A stretch of DNA of 64,000 nt from Variovorax sp. PBS-H4 (GCF_901827205.1 NZ_LR594675.1:3224001-3288000); one strand, 5' to 3'. Counted from the stretch's first letter, positions 8,450-17,471 are shown. The notes: a model not told the origin generated them from the sequence alone. Numbers and translations are program-made.

Positions 8450-10156
8450 ATGTATCCGTCATCGACGAGCAATTATTTGCCTCACAGCCCGACTTCGACC
8501 CGTCCCGAAAACTCCGCACCATCCATTCAAGCTGCACAGTTGCCCGATTCAGCACCACTTCGTGCATGGGCGAGCAACGAGCGCGTGAAGCCGGAGGCGT
8601 CCGCTGCACGATGGGAAATCGTGCGCAGGCTCGAAAGCGCCGCCGCGTCTCCGACAAGTGAACTGAACCTGGGCAACTGCGACCGGCAGGCATGCATGGA
8701 CCTGCCAGCCTCAGTGGTGCGCGCGCATGCGATGAAGTGCACAACATCTGAGCCGCCGACGAGCCGGCTGATTCTTCCTCCAGGACTCAAGAACGTTCCG
8801 GTGTGGATCGCCGAATTCAAAGCGACGCTTGGGCAAGTCACGGCGCATCATTTCGTCGGCAGCGAACAAACCATCCGCACCGATTTGAAATTTTTCTGGC
8901 CAGATTCGAAGACCACTTGGGATTTGTCGCCCGGCGCCACCGAGAACGCCGCGAAACCTTCCGCGACTCTCGATATGGAGCGCCAGCTCGATGTGCAGAC
9001 CGTCCTGTCGAACAACGCGCTTCGTGCGGTTGCTCGTCCCTATATCGGCGAATTGGACGAAAGTGCGAGGGCCGGGCTCGAGTGTTTTATGGACCAAGTG
9101 CGAGACGCTTCGCCGTTCGACCCGAAGAAGGGCATTGACTACAACCTGGGAGGGTTCAAGATGGTTCGGTCGCACAGTGGAGAACTCGAGCTCTTGAAGC
9201 TCGCGACTCCGCCTTATGCGGAGCCTGATTTCGATCCGGACTCGCTGCATGCAAGAGCCTTGCCGAAGGCGATCGAGGTGTTCGACGCCCTCCACGGGAC
9301 TGTGCAGGTCGCCGTTTGGCAAGCGATGTCCAAATACGGCATCGTTGATTACTTCAAAGGCCATGCCACGCAGCTTATAGACGGCCCGTGGGACATCCTG
9401 GTCAATATCAATCCCTATTTCAGCCGGAGTCCGAAGGCGATAGAAGCTCACAGGGACACTGAAGGAGAGAACATGTTCCTGATGCTCTTTTATTGCAAGG
9501 CCGGCATGGGGATCGAGTATCAACTGAGGCACAAGAATCCAAAGGGCTATCTGCAATACATGAGACAGCATTTGCCTTCGGTCTTCGTCGACGAGGTGGA
9601 AGATGTCCTCAAAGAGCCGGCCGACGGCGTCGCATATGCGCCAACGATCGAACCCTGGAACTTCATCGCAGGTTGCGACGAAACGATGGTTCACTCAACC
9701 CCGTTCCTTCATCATCGAGGCGCATTCTTCCTGAAGTCTGTCTTGAATCAGATGGACGCTTCGCTCGAAGACTGCTCTGCTGCCTGGACCGCTGAAGAAT
9801 ATTGCGGACGTGTGCTGCCGGCTGCCGGCAAGGTGCGGGAACAGCTGAAAGATGTCATGTCTTCCGACGACTGCGTCGATCGCGGCGAACTCGAAAGGCT
9901 TTTGCGTGTTGCCGGGCTTACTGCTCCGGAGGCGGCAAAAATCGTCGAAACACTGGCGCCCAGCATGCGCACCAAAGATCCCTTTGACGGAACAGCCGGC
10001 GTGGGAATTCCCGGGTTTCATGAGGCAAAAGTGCCGCGCGGGAAAAAGCTCCATCGACAAATGAGCGATCGTCTGGACGCGGGGACGGCGCTTCCCAATG
10101 CGGGACCTCGCGACTACATGAGGGTCTGGATCATGGCGCGACGAAAGCAAGAGTGA
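8450..10156 (+). CDS. Orphan 568-aa protein with HxD...H...R oxygenase-like motif
   Basis: I do not recognise this family. The first 80 residues are rich in Ser, Pro and Ala with no hydrophobic signal, a composition often seen in type III effectors. The middle is globular. H334-R-D336 (in IEAHRDTEGENMF), H415 (in MVHSTPFLHHRG) and R423 could be the iron and 2-oxoglutarate ligands of a jelly-roll oxygenase; that is inference from spacing. The C-terminus is basic (KVPRGKKLHRQ, MARRKQE). Base composition is lower than neighbours (31 G+C of 60 at 9361-9420), suggesting acquisition by transfer. It is a single-gene unit with no clear Shine-Dalgarno at the ATG. Confidence 0.75.
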   Translation: MYPSSTSNYLPHSPTSTRPENSAPSIQAAQLPDSAPLRAWASNERVKPEASAARWEIVRRLESAAASPTSELNLGNCDRQACMDLPASVVRAHAMKCTTSEPPTSRLILPPGLKNVPVWIAEFKATLGQVTAHHFVGSEQTIRTDLKFFWPDSKTTWDLSPGATENAAKPSATLDMERQLDVQTVLSNNALRAVARPYIGELDESARAGLECFMDQVRDASPFDPKKGIDYNLGGFKMVRSHSGELELLKLATPPYAEPDFDPDSLHARALPKAIEVFDALHGTVQVAVWQAMSKYGIVDYFKGHATQLIDGPWDILVNINPYFSRSPKAIEAHRDTEGENMFLMLFYCKAGMGIEYQLRHKNPKGYLQYMRQHLPSVFVDEVEDVLKEPADGVAYAPTIEPWNFIAGCDETMVHSTPFLHHRGAFFLKSVLNQMDASLEDCSAAWTAEEYCGRVLPAAGKVREQLKDVMSSDDCVDRGELERLLRVAGLTAPEAAKIVETLAPSMRTKDPFDGTAGVGIPGFHEAKVPRGKKLHRQMSDRLDAGTALPNAGPRDYMRVWIMARRKQE

Positions 10157-10229
10157 GACGGAGGTACTTTCATCGCTTTGGGCGAACGGCGTACAGCCGA
10201 TGCGCCTCGCAGGGCGCCGACTGCCCGCT

Positions 10230-10862
10230 TCAGCTCCGCCCGAACTGCCGGGCATGCTCCACGGCGTACTTGATCAGTTCCGCCTGCCCCTCGATACCCA
10301 GCCGCCGCTTGATGCTCTGCCGATGCGCCTCGACCGTACGCACGCTCAAGTCGAGTCCGCGCGCGATCTGCTTGCTCGATTCGCCTCGGCCCAGCGCCGA
10401 GAGGATCTCGCTTTCGCGCGGCGTGAGCAGCGGCCGCGGCGCCTGGTTGCGGAACAGCCGCTGCGATACCGCCGGGCTCAAAAAGGTCCCACCGGCGGCG
10501 GCCGCTTCGATGGCCGCCACGATCTCGGCCGCCGGCGCGTCCTTGAGTACATAGCCTCGCGCGCCGGCCGCGAGCGCCTGCTGCACGTACTCGGGGTTGT
10601 CGTACATGCTGAGCATCACCACGCGCACCGCCGGCGCAAGCGTCTGCAGCCGCGCGGCCAGTTCGATGCCGTTCATGTCCTTCATGCCGACGTCGGCCAG
10701 CACCAGTTGCGGCTGCAGGCGTTCTATGGCCTCCAGCGCTTCGGCGGCGCTGCCGGCCTCGCCCACGATCTCAATGCCCGACAAAGGGTCGAGGCGCGCA
10801 TGCAGGCCGTCGCGCACCAGCGGATGGTCGTCGACCAGGAACACGCGGATCGGCTGCGTCAT
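10230..10862 (-). CDS. NarL/LuxR-family response regulator
   Basis: The 210-aa protein has a receiver domain (MTQPIRVFLVDDHP, phospho-acceptor D57 in LADVGM, conserved lysine in GYVLKDAPAAE) and a C-terminal LuxR-type helix-turn-helix (LTPRESEILSALGRGESSKQIARGL, then RTVEAHRQSIKRRL). It is a DNA-binding transcription regulator. The ATG at 10862 lies three bases after the stop of the histidine kinase gene, which is its evident partner. Target genes are not shown by the sequence. Confidence 0.93.
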   Translation of the reverse strand: MTQPIRVFLVDDHPLVRDGLHARLDPLSGIEIVGEAGSAAEALEAIERLQPQLVLADVGMKDMNGIELAARLQTLAPAVRVVMLSMYDNPEYVQQALAAGARGYVLKDAPAAEIVAAIEAAAAGGTFLSPAVSQRLFRNQAPRPLLTPRESEILSALGRGESSKQIARGLDLSVRTVEAHRQSIKRRLGIEGQAELIKYAVEHARQFGRS

Positions 10863-10864
10863 CG

Positions 10865-12226
10865 TCACGCCGCCTCCAGGCTCTTTGCCGGGACGAAAGC
10901 GACGATGGCGGTTCCTTTGCTGCCCGAGTGCAGGTCGAGGCGCCCGCCGATCGCCGAGATGCGCTCGCGCATGTTGCGTAAGCCGATGCCGCGGTTCGGG
11001 TCGAGCTGCGTGGCCGCCAGGTCGAAGCCGACTCCGTCGTCGTTGACCTCCAGCCGCACGCCGCGCGGCTCGAAGTCGAGCGCGATGCGCACCTGCCGCG
11101 CCCGCGCGTGCTTGCGCACATTGGTCAGCGCCTCCTGGGTCACGCGGAACAGCGCGGTCTTGACCTCCTCCGGGAGTTCGCGCGGCTCGCCCTGAACCGC
11201 GACCGCGGCGGCCACGTCGCCCTCCTCCCCGAACTCCGCGCCCAGGCGTTCCAGCGCGGCCGGCAGCCCCAACTGATCCAGCAGCGCTGGCCGCAGCCGG
11301 TGAGAGATGCGCCTTACCTCGGCAAGGCATGCGTTGAGCCGCACCAGCGCCTTGCCCAGCACCGTCGGCGCGGGCTGATTCGTGCGCTCCAGCATCTCCA
11401 CGGCCGACTCCACCAGCAGCTTGGCCGACACCAGCGTCTGGCTGGTGCCGTCGTGAAGTTCCCGCGCGAGCCGGCCGCGCTCCTCTTCCTGCGACTGCAC
11501 CACCTGGCGCGCCAGCAGGCGCAGCTTGGCCTCGGCCACCCGGTGCTCGCTGAGGTTGAGCAGCAGCCCGCCGGCACTCACCGCCGCGAGGCACAGCGCC
11601 GCGATGGCCGCGATCCAAAGCAGGGTGGCGGCGACGTTCTGGTTCATCTGCCGGTCCAGCGCCTGCATGGTCGACTGGATGTCGTCCATGTAAAGGCCGG
11701 TGCCCACCATCCAGTTCCAGCGCGGCAGCATCGTCACATAGCCCAGCTTGGGCGCAGTCTGGGCACTCGAGGGCTTGCGCCATTCGTACTCGACGAAGCC
11801 GCCGCCGCTGCGGGCACGTGCAATCAGCTCCTGGATGGTGAAGCGCCCGCGCGAGTCGCGCAGCTCCCACAGATTCCGGCCCACCAGCTCGGGCTGGCGC
11901 GAATGCATCAGCGAGCGGCCCTGCAGGTCGTAGACGAAGAAGTAGCCGTCGTTGCCGTAGTCGAGCGCGGCCAGCCGATGCAGCGCCTCGGTGCGCGTCG
12001 CCTCGTCGTCCCGGCCCGTGTCGTACAGCGGCTGCACCACGCTGACCGCCAGCGCCACGTAGCTGCGCAGCTCGCTGCGCCGCTGGTTCATGTAGGTCTG
12101 CTCGATCAGCGCGCGTTCGCGCGTCGCCAGATCGCGCTCCTGGTGGCGCACCGCCAGTGCCACCAGCACCAGTGCGACCAGCAGCGGCGCAATGGCCAGC
12201 GCGACGATCTTGAGGCGGAGGTTCAT
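10865..12226 (-). CDS. Cache-domain sensor histidine kinase (NarX/DegS type)
   Basis: The 453-aa inner-membrane kinase has a membrane helix at about residues 8-26, a periplasmic Cache domain (about 30-195, with GNDGYFFVYDLQGR and LVGRNLWELRD typical of small-molecule-sensing single Cache domains), a second helix at about 200-224, then a HisKA_3 dimerisation domain with the phospho-accepting H258 in LARELHDGTSQ and a HATPase domain (NVRKHARARQ, NDDGVGFD, GIGLRNMRERI). The ATG at 12226 (MNLRLKIV) is chosen; the frame upstream overlaps the next gene. It pairs with the regulator downstream. Confidence 0.92.
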   Translation of the reverse strand: MNLRLKIVALAIAPLLVALVLVALAVRHQERDLATRERALIEQTYMNQRRSELRSYVALAVSVVQPLYDTGRDDEATRTEALHRLAALDYGNDGYFFVYDLQGRSLMHSRQPELVGRNLWELRDSRGRFTIQELIARARSGGGFVEYEWRKPSSAQTAPKLGYVTMLPRWNWMVGTGLYMDDIQSTMQALDRQMNQNVAATLLWIAAIAALCLAAVSAGGLLLNLSEHRVAEAKLRLLARQVVQSQEEERGRLARELHDGTSQTLVSAKLLVESAVEMLERTNQPAPTVLGKALVRLNACLAEVRRISHRLRPALLDQLGLPAALERLGAEFGEEGDVAAAVAVQGEPRELPEEVKTALFRVTQEALTNVRKHARARQVRIALDFEPRGVRLEVNDDGVGFDLAATQLDPNRGIGLRNMRERISAIGGRLDLHSGSKGTAIVAFVPAKSLEAA

Positions 12227-12254
12227 GGGGCGTGGCAACCCGGGCGCCATGCGC

Positions 12255-13124
12255 TCAGAGCGCGCGGCGCATCTCGATGTGCGCGATGCCTGCTTCCTCG
12301 AACGGCTCGCCGTGCGGCACGTAGCCCAGCCGCGAATAGAAGGCCTCGGCGCTGCGTTGCGCATGCAATGTCACCTCGCGATCACCGCGAACCTTGGCGG
12401 CCGTCTCCAGTGCGCGCAGTACCGCCGCCCCGTGGCCACCACCGCGCAGCACGCGGTGCACGGCCATGCGGCCGATGCGGCCCTGGCCCGCCGCGCCCGG
12501 CACCAGCCGCCCGGTTGCGATCACCTGGCCCAGCCGGTTGCGCGCCACTGCATGGACCGCGCTCTCGTCGTGCTCGTCCCACTCCAGTTCCTTGGGAATG
12601 CGCTGCTCGTCGATGAAGACGCTGCGACGTACCGCGCCGGCCCCCTCGCCGAGCTCGGCCCAGCTGCCGGTGCGGACCTCGGTCAGGGTTTCGCCTTTTT
12701 CGTAGGCCGTGAAGATCTCGCGCAGCAAGGGCGGTACCGGCTTGGAGGTCTGCGTGGACGGATCGGCGAACACGTAGACCAGCTCGCAGCCGACCAGGAA
12801 GTCATCGCCGCGAAACAGCCCGCCGTGGAAGACGATGGAAGAGTTGCCCACGCGCACGCATTTCATCGCGACGTCCAGCACGTCGTCCACCCGCGCCGAG
12901 GCCTGGAAGTCGACGGTGGCCTTGCGCACGTAGAGGTCGCCGCCCAGCGCATGCATCGCCTCCTCGTAGGGCAGCGCCAGCGCGCGCCAGTAGTCCGCTA
13001 TGGCGGTGTCGAAGTACATCAGGTAGTGGGCGTTGAAGACGATCTTCTGCATATCCACCTCGGCCCAGCGCACGCGCAGGCGGTGGAAGAAGCGGTAGTC
13101 GGATCGGCGGGTGTTCTCGGTCAT
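12255..13124 (-). CDS. Thioesterase (YbgC-type hotdog) fused to GNAT acetyltransferase
   Basis: The 289-aa protein joins two enzymes. Residues 1-140 are a 4-hydroxybenzoyl-CoA thioesterase/YbgC hotdog domain, with RVRWAEVDMQKIVFNAHYLMY containing the catalytic-type D24. Residues 150-289 are a GNAT N-acetyltransferase domain, with FIDEQRIPKELEWDEHD, GRLVPGAAGQGRIGRMAV and RGGGHGAAVL as the acetyl-CoA loop, ending in YSRLGYVPHGEPFEEAGI. The C-terminal half resembles the ElaA/YjdJ GNAT subgroup. It overlaps the upstream esterase by four bases and precedes the histidine kinase by 28 bp, so the four genes may form one operon. Substrates are unknown. Confidence 0.88.
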   Translation of the reverse strand: MTENTRRSDYRFFHRLRVRWAEVDMQKIVFNAHYLMYFDTAIADYWRALALPYEEAMHALGGDLYVRKATVDFQASARVDDVLDVAMKCVRVGNSSIVFHGGLFRGDDFLVGCELVYVFADPSTQTSKPVPPLLREIFTAYEKGETLTEVRTGSWAELGEGAGAVRRSVFIDEQRIPKELEWDEHDESAVHAVARNRLGQVIATGRLVPGAAGQGRIGRMAVHRVLRGGGHGAAVLRALETAAKVRGDREVTLHAQRSAEAFYSRLGYVPHGEPFEEAGIAHIEMRRAL

Positions 13125-14071
13125 GGTTGCAAGGCTTCCTTCAGGGCCCGCGCCGCATCGGCCTGGGCCTGCAGCGCTTCGGGGATGGCACGGCCCATTT
13201 TGACGAATTCGTGGATCACGCCGCGGTAGATTTCCAGATCGACCGGCACGCCAGCAGCGCGCAACTTGTCGGCGTAGGCGATGCCCTCGTCAACCACCGG
13301 GTCGCACTCGGCCAGCCCGATCCAGGCCGGCGCGACGCCTTCCACATCTTCGGCGTTGAGCGGGGCGAAACGCCAGTCGTCCCGCTCGGCCGGGCTTCGG
13401 AGGTACTGCGCGAAGAACCAGGTAATGAGCTGCTCGCCGAGGAGCGGGCCATCGGCGAGGCGCCGGTGCGAGGGCGTGTCCTGGTGCGAGGTGGTGCCGG
13501 GGTAGAAGAGCATCTGCAAGGCGACCGGCAGTCCCTCGTCGCGCGCGAGGATGGCGCACACCGCCGCCAGCGTCCCGCCGGCGCTGTCGCCGCCGAGCGC
13601 CATGCGGCTGCCGTCCAGGCCAAGTTCCGCAGCACTGTGCGCAATGAACTGCACGGCATCCCAGGCATCGTTCGAGGCGGTCGGAAACTTGTGCTCGGGC
13701 GCCAGGCGGTAGTCCACCGAGACAACGGCACAGCCACTCTTCTCGCTCAGCACGCGGCACAGCGTGTCGTGCGTGGCGATGCTGCCGACGGTGAAGCCCC
13801 CGCCGTGAAAGAACAAAAGCACCGGCAGCGCGGCACGCGAGGAAGCATAGAGCCGGGCCGGCAGCGGATGGCCGTCGCGCGCGGGAATTGCGAAGTCTTC
13901 GACCCGCTCCAGCTTCGGCTTGGGAACCTCGAGCACGTCGGCGCCCTTCTCGTACGCGGCCTTGGCCTCGGCGGGCGTGAGCGTGTAGTACGGCGCCTGG
14001 CGGGCGCGCGCCATGCGCTCGACGACGCCGGCCATCTTGGCGGTGAGCCGCGGCGCGAGGGTTTGGGTCAT
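13121..14071 (-). CDS. Alpha/beta-hydrolase (hormone-sensitive lipase-like esterase)
   Basis: The 316-aa protein is a family IV (HSL) esterase. The oxyanion motif HGGG is at residues 89-92, the nucleophile S163 is in GGDSAGG, an Asp is in AECDPVVDEG and a catalytic His is in IHEFVKMG. These enzymes hydrolyse short-chain acyl esters in the cytoplasm. The ATG at 14071 (MTQTLAP) is preferred to a TTG six bases upstream. It overlaps the thioesterase-GNAT gene (ATGA), consistent with a shared role in acyl metabolism. An iron alcohol dehydrogenase gene is divergent 67 bp away. Confidence 0.9.
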   Translation of the reverse strand: MTQTLAPRLTAKMAGVVERMARARQAPYYTLTPAEAKAAYEKGADVLEVPKPKLERVEDFAIPARDGHPLPARLYASSRAALPVLLFFHGGGFTVGSIATHDTLCRVLSEKSGCAVVSVDYRLAPEHKFPTASNDAWDAVQFIAHSAAELGLDGSRMALGGDSAGGTLAAVCAILARDEGLPVALQMLFYPGTTSHQDTPSHRRLADGPLLGEQLITWFFAQYLRSPAERDDWRFAPLNAEDVEGVAPAWIGLAECDPVVDEGIAYADKLRAAGVPVDLEIYRGVIHEFVKMGRAIPEALQAQADAARALKEALQP

Positions 14072-14138
14072 GGGCAAGACGGTCGGCAGTTGTTAAATTG
14101 GGAGGCCCGAATCGTAGCCTCCACTCTCCATACGCCCC

Positions 14139-15275
14139 ATGGCCCTCATCCAATACCTGACCCAGATCCAGTTCGACTTCGGCGCCGTCCAGCTGCTTCG
14201 CAGCGAATGCGAGCGCATCGGCATCAGCCGGCCGTTGATCGTCACCGATGCCGGCGTGCGCGCCGCCGGCATCCTGCAGAAGGCGCTGGACGCGCTCGGC
14301 GGCCTGCCGTCGGCGGTGTTCGACCAGACCCCCTCCAACCCTACCGAGGCTGCCGTGCGCGCCGCAGCCGCCATCTACCGCGACGAGCACTGCGATGGCC
14401 TGATCGCCGTCGGCGGCGGCTCGGCCATCGACTGCGCCAAGGGCGTGGCCATCGCGGCCACGCACGAGGGGCCGCTTAAGACCTACGCCACCATCGAAGG
14501 CGGCTCACCGAAGATCACCGAGCGCGTGGCGCCGCTGATCGCCGTGCCCACCACCAGCGGCACCGGCAGCGAGGTCGCCCGCGGTGCCATCGTGATCGTG
14601 GAGGACCACCGCAAGCTCGGCTTCCACAGCTGGTTCCTGATGCCCAAGGCTGCGATCTGCGATCCGGAGCTCACCCTGGGCCTGCCGCCGCGGCTCACGG
14701 CGGCGACCGGCATGGACGCCATCGCGCACTGCATGGAGACCTTCATGTCGGCCGCCTTCAACCCGCCTGCCGACGGCATCGCACTCGACGGACTGCAGCG
14801 CGCCTGGAACTACATCGAGCGCGCCACCAAGGACGGCAGCGACCGCGAGGCGCGGCTCAACCTGATGAGTGCCTCGATGCAGGGCGCCATGGCCTTCCAG
14901 AAGGGCCTGGGCTGCGTTCACTCGCTGAGCCACAGCCTGGGCGGCATCGACCCGCGCCTGCATCACGGCACGTTGAACGCCCTCTTCCTGCCGGCCGTGA
15001 TCGGCTTCAACGCCGGCGCAGACTCAGTGCGGAAGGAGCAGCGCCTGCAACGCATGGCGCAGGCCATGAACCTCGACTCGGCCGGCGATCTGTCGGCGGC
15101 CATTCGCGACATGAGTGCGCGCCTGGGCTTGCCGAAGGGGCTTGGCGAGGTGGGAGTGACGCAGGCGATGTTCGAGCCGATCATCGATGGCGCGATGGCC
15201 GACCATTGCCACAAGACCAACCCGCGACTCGCGAGCCGCGAGGACTACCGCGCCATGCTCGAAGCCTCGATGTAG
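14139..15275 (+). CDS. Iron-containing alcohol dehydrogenase
   Basis: The 378-aa protein is a group III, iron-dependent NAD(P) alcohol dehydrogenase. It shows the cofactor-binding AVGGGSAIDCAK, the IPTTSGTGSE-like block VPTTSGTGSEVARG, and the iron ligands in GMDAIAHCMETF and GCVHSLSHSLGG with a further His in HHGTLNALF. Length is standard. It is divergent from the esterase gene, and its 3' end overlaps the convergent LysR gene by 31 bp. The substrate is not indicated. Confidence 0.92.
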   Translation: MALIQYLTQIQFDFGAVQLLRSECERIGISRPLIVTDAGVRAAGILQKALDALGGLPSAVFDQTPSNPTEAAVRAAAAIYRDEHCDGLIAVGGGSAIDCAKGVAIAATHEGPLKTYATIEGGSPKITERVAPLIAVPTTSGTGSEVARGAIVIVEDHRKLGFHSWFLMPKAAICDPELTLGLPPRLTAATGMDAIAHCMETFMSAAFNPPADGIALDGLQRAWNYIERATKDGSDREARLNLMSASMQGAMAFQKGLGCVHSLSHSLGGIDPRLHHGTLNALFLPAVIGFNAGADSVRKEQRLQRMAQAMNLDSAGDLSAAIRDMSARLGLPKGLGEVGVTQAMFEPIIDGAMADHCHKTNPRLASREDYRAMLEASM

Positions 15276-16129
15276 TCCACCAGCCAGCGGCGGAAGGCTT
15301 CCATCGCGGCGCTCGATTTCCTCGACTTGAGGCGCACCAGCCAGTAGCTGCCGGTCATCACCTCGGTCGACAGCGGCCGCACGAGCCGGCCGTCGTCCAG
15401 CTCGCGTTCGAACATGGAGGCCGGCGCGAGCGCCACTCCCGCGCCCTGCATCGCCGCTTCCACCATCAGTCGCGAGGAATCGAACACCGGCCCCCGGATC
15501 GCCGGGCAGGCTGCGCCGGCCGCGGCGAACCAGGCGGGCCAGTCCTCGGCGCGGTAGGAACGCAGCAGCGTCTGCTGTGCCAGGTCCCGAGGCTTGGTCA
15601 CGCGTGCCGCGATGGCCGGCGCGCACAGCACTGACAGTGGCGCCGCCATGAGGTGTTCGGCCTTCAGACCTGGCCAGTTCCCGTCGCCGAAGCGAATCGC
15701 ACAGTCCAGCCCCTCGCCCGCCAGGTCGACCACGTTGTTGTGTGTCATCAGCCGCAAGTCGGCGAATGGGCAGCTTTGCTGGAACAGCCGCAAGCGCGGA
15801 AGCAGCCATCCGACAGCGAAGGTGCCCACCACTCCCACCGTCAGCACCTCGAAGAAGTGACCATTGTCGAACTGCTGTACCACTGCCTCCATGCGCCCGA
15901 AGGACTCGGCCAGCACCGGCAGCAGCGCATGCCCCTCGTCGCTGAGCGCCAGCCCGCGCGGAAGGCGGCGAAACAGCGCCACGCCCAGCCGCGCCTCGAG
16001 GCCTCGCACTTGCTGGCTGACGGCGGCCTGCGTCACGTTCAGCTCGGCTGCCGCCAGCGTGAAGCTCAGATGGCGCGCAGAGGATTCGAAGGCGCGCAGT
16101 GCGTTGAGGGGGAGATGAGTCCGAGCCAT
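15245..16129 (-). CDS. LysR-family regulator, AmpR/PenR-like
   Basis: The 294-aa protein has the N-terminal winged helix-turn-helix of LysR regulators (LPLNALRAFESSARHLSFTLAAAEL, VTQAAVSQQVRGLEARLG) and a periplasmic-binding-like effector domain. The N-terminal wording is typical of the AmpR/GcvA branch. It lies divergent from a class A beta-lactamase gene 91 bp away, the arrangement of AmpR- or PenR-controlled lactamases, whose regulators sense cell-wall fragments. The ATG at 16129 (MARTHLPLN) fits the family; an upstream in-frame start would run into the promoter. Confidence 0.88.
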   Translation of the reverse strand: MARTHLPLNALRAFESSARHLSFTLAAAELNVTQAAVSQQVRGLEARLGVALFRRLPRGLALSDEGHALLPVLAESFGRMEAVVQQFDNGHFFEVLTVGVVGTFAVGWLLPRLRLFQQSCPFADLRLMTHNNVVDLAGEGLDCAIRFGDGNWPGLKAEHLMAAPLSVLCAPAIAARVTKPRDLAQQTLLRSYRAEDWPAWFAAAGAACPAIRGPVFDSSRLMVEAAMQGAGVALAPASMFERELDDGRLVRPLSTEVMTGSYWLVRLKSRKSSAAMEAFRRWLVDYIEASSMAR

Positions 16130-16139
16130 AAGAAATTCT

Positions 16140-16155
16140 TTTGCGACACAGCAAA
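16140..16155. promoter_or_regulatory. Candidate LysR/AmpR operator (TTTGC-N6-GCAAA)
   Basis: A perfect dyad TTTGC-GACACA-GCAAA sits between the LysR gene and the beta-lactamase gene and contains a T-N11-A core, the general LysR box. The same half-sites and spacing occur at 22064-22079, next to another LysR gene. A TACTAT sequence (16156-16161) directly follows and could be part of a -10 element. Confidence 0.4.
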
Positions 16156-16220
16156 TACTATCGTTTGCGCCACCGTCTTCGATCAAGGAAAGTCACTGCT
16201 TTTCAGGAGCACGCATTCCC

Positions 16221-17099
16221 ATGATTCAACGACGTCAATTCGCAGGCGCCCTTCTGCTTCCAGTGGCCGCCGCTTCATTCAACATTCGCGCAGAGGGCCG
16301 TCCGGGCCTTGCGCGGCAGCTCGCGGAGATCGAAAAGAAAATCGGCGGGCGGCTCGGCGTCCACGTGCTCGACACCGCGAATGGCCGACATGCGGGACAT
16401 CGGGAGGACGAGCGCTTCGCGCTGTGCAGCACCTTCAAATTTCTCGCCGCTGCGCTGGTGCTGGCGCGTGTGGATCAGGGCAAGGAGCGCCTGGACCGCC
16501 GAGTCGTTTATTCGCGCGACGACCTCGTGACCTATTCGCCCGCGACCGAGAAGCACGCCGGCACGGACGGCATGACGATGGCCCAGCTGTGCGAGGCCGC
16601 CGTCACGCTGAGCGACAACACGGCCGGCAACCTGATGCTCGCGAGCTTCGGCGGACCCGCCGGCCTCACGGCTTTCATGCGCTCGCTCGGCGATGCGCAC
16701 ACCCGGCTGGACCGCATCGAGACCGCACTCAATGAAGCGCGCGAGGGCGATCCGCGCGACACCACCACGCCAGCTGCCATGGTGGCCAGCATGCAAAAGA
16801 TTCTCTTGGGGGACGCACTCTCGACTGCCTCGCGCGCCCAGCTGCTGCAATGGCTGGACGACAACAAGACCGGCGGTCAGCGAATCCGCGCCGGCGTGCC
16901 CGCAGACTGGAAAGTGGGTGACAAGACCGGCACCGGCGAGAACGGCGCGGCCAACGACATCGCGATCCTGCGGCCGCCCGGACGCTCGCCCATCCTGCTG
17001 TCGGTCTACCTGACGGAGACAAGGGCATCGATTGCCGATCGCAACGCGGCCCATGCCGCCGTCGCTGCCGCAGTCGCTGCCTGGGCTGCTGCCGCCTGA
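16221..17099 (+). CDS. Class A beta-lactamase
   Basis: The 292-aa serine beta-lactamase hydrolyses beta-lactams in the periplasm. The key motifs are S70-T-F-K73, S131-D-N, E167 and N171 in ETALN, and K235-T-G. The N-terminus MIQRRQFAGALLLPVAAAS carries a twin arginine and hydrophobic stretch, suggesting Tat export. C69 precedes the active serine, but the residue after KTGT is Gly, so the disulfide of KPC/SME carbapenemases is not present. It is probably the intrinsic, LysR-regulated chromosomal enzyme. The spectrum cannot be read from the sequence. Confidence 0.93.
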   Translation: MIQRRQFAGALLLPVAAASFNIRAEGRPGLARQLAEIEKKIGGRLGVHVLDTANGRHAGHREDERFALCSTFKFLAAALVLARVDQGKERLDRRVVYSRDDLVTYSPATEKHAGTDGMTMAQLCEAAVTLSDNTAGNLMLASFGGPAGLTAFMRSLGDAHTRLDRIETALNEAREGDPRDTTTPAAMVASMQKILLGDALSTASRAQLLQWLDDNKTGGQRIRAGVPADWKVGDKTGTGENGAANDIAILRPPGRSPILLSVYLTETRASIADRNAAHAAVAAAVAAWAAAA

Positions 17100-17114
17100 C
17101 GAAGCGCCTGGCCC

Positions 17115-17336
17115 TCAGCCCTTCCTGCCGCCGAACACCACCAGCGCGCCACCGACGACGATCGCCGCCACGCCGGCCCAGGTCGGGAAGCTGACGGTTT
17201 CCTTCTCCTTCACCGACAGCTCGATCGGGCCGATCTTGGCCTGGTGCGTTTCCTTGGTGAAGCTGAAGCCGCCGAGGCCGATGGCGGCAATGCCGGCAAC
17301 GATCAGGATCAGGCCAATGATTCTTGTGGCATTCAT
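17115..17336 (-). CDS. Small two-helix membrane protein (DUF3185-like)
   Basis: The 73-aa product has two membrane helices (about residues 5-24 and 50-68) joined by a polar loop (SFTKETHQAKIGPIELSVKE). This resembles small inner-membrane proteins annotated as DUF3185 in proteobacteria; the family assignment is by general appearance. The ATG at 17336 (MNATRIIGL) is chosen because it starts right before the first helix. It converges on the beta-lactamase gene, with 15 bp between their ends. Function unknown. Confidence 0.75.
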   Translation of the reverse strand: MNATRIIGLILIVAGIAAIGLGGFSFTKETHQAKIGPIELSVKEKETVSFPTWAGVAAIVVGGALVVFGGRKG

Positions 17337-17471
17337 GGTGTCGAGCTTCCCCGTGGTTGAAATCGATGGCCCGACTGTAGCGCCGCGGTTCGCCTCAGAG
17401 CCGCGCCAGGTCCGCCATCGGGGCCTCGGTGGGGCGGCTCGGCACCGGGCCCCCACCGATGCGCAGAGACT

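Noticed and set aside
16221..17099. Beta-lactamase as a KPC/SME-type carbapenemase
   Set aside because: C69 is present but the residue after KTGT is Gly, so the C69-C238 disulfide of that group is missing.
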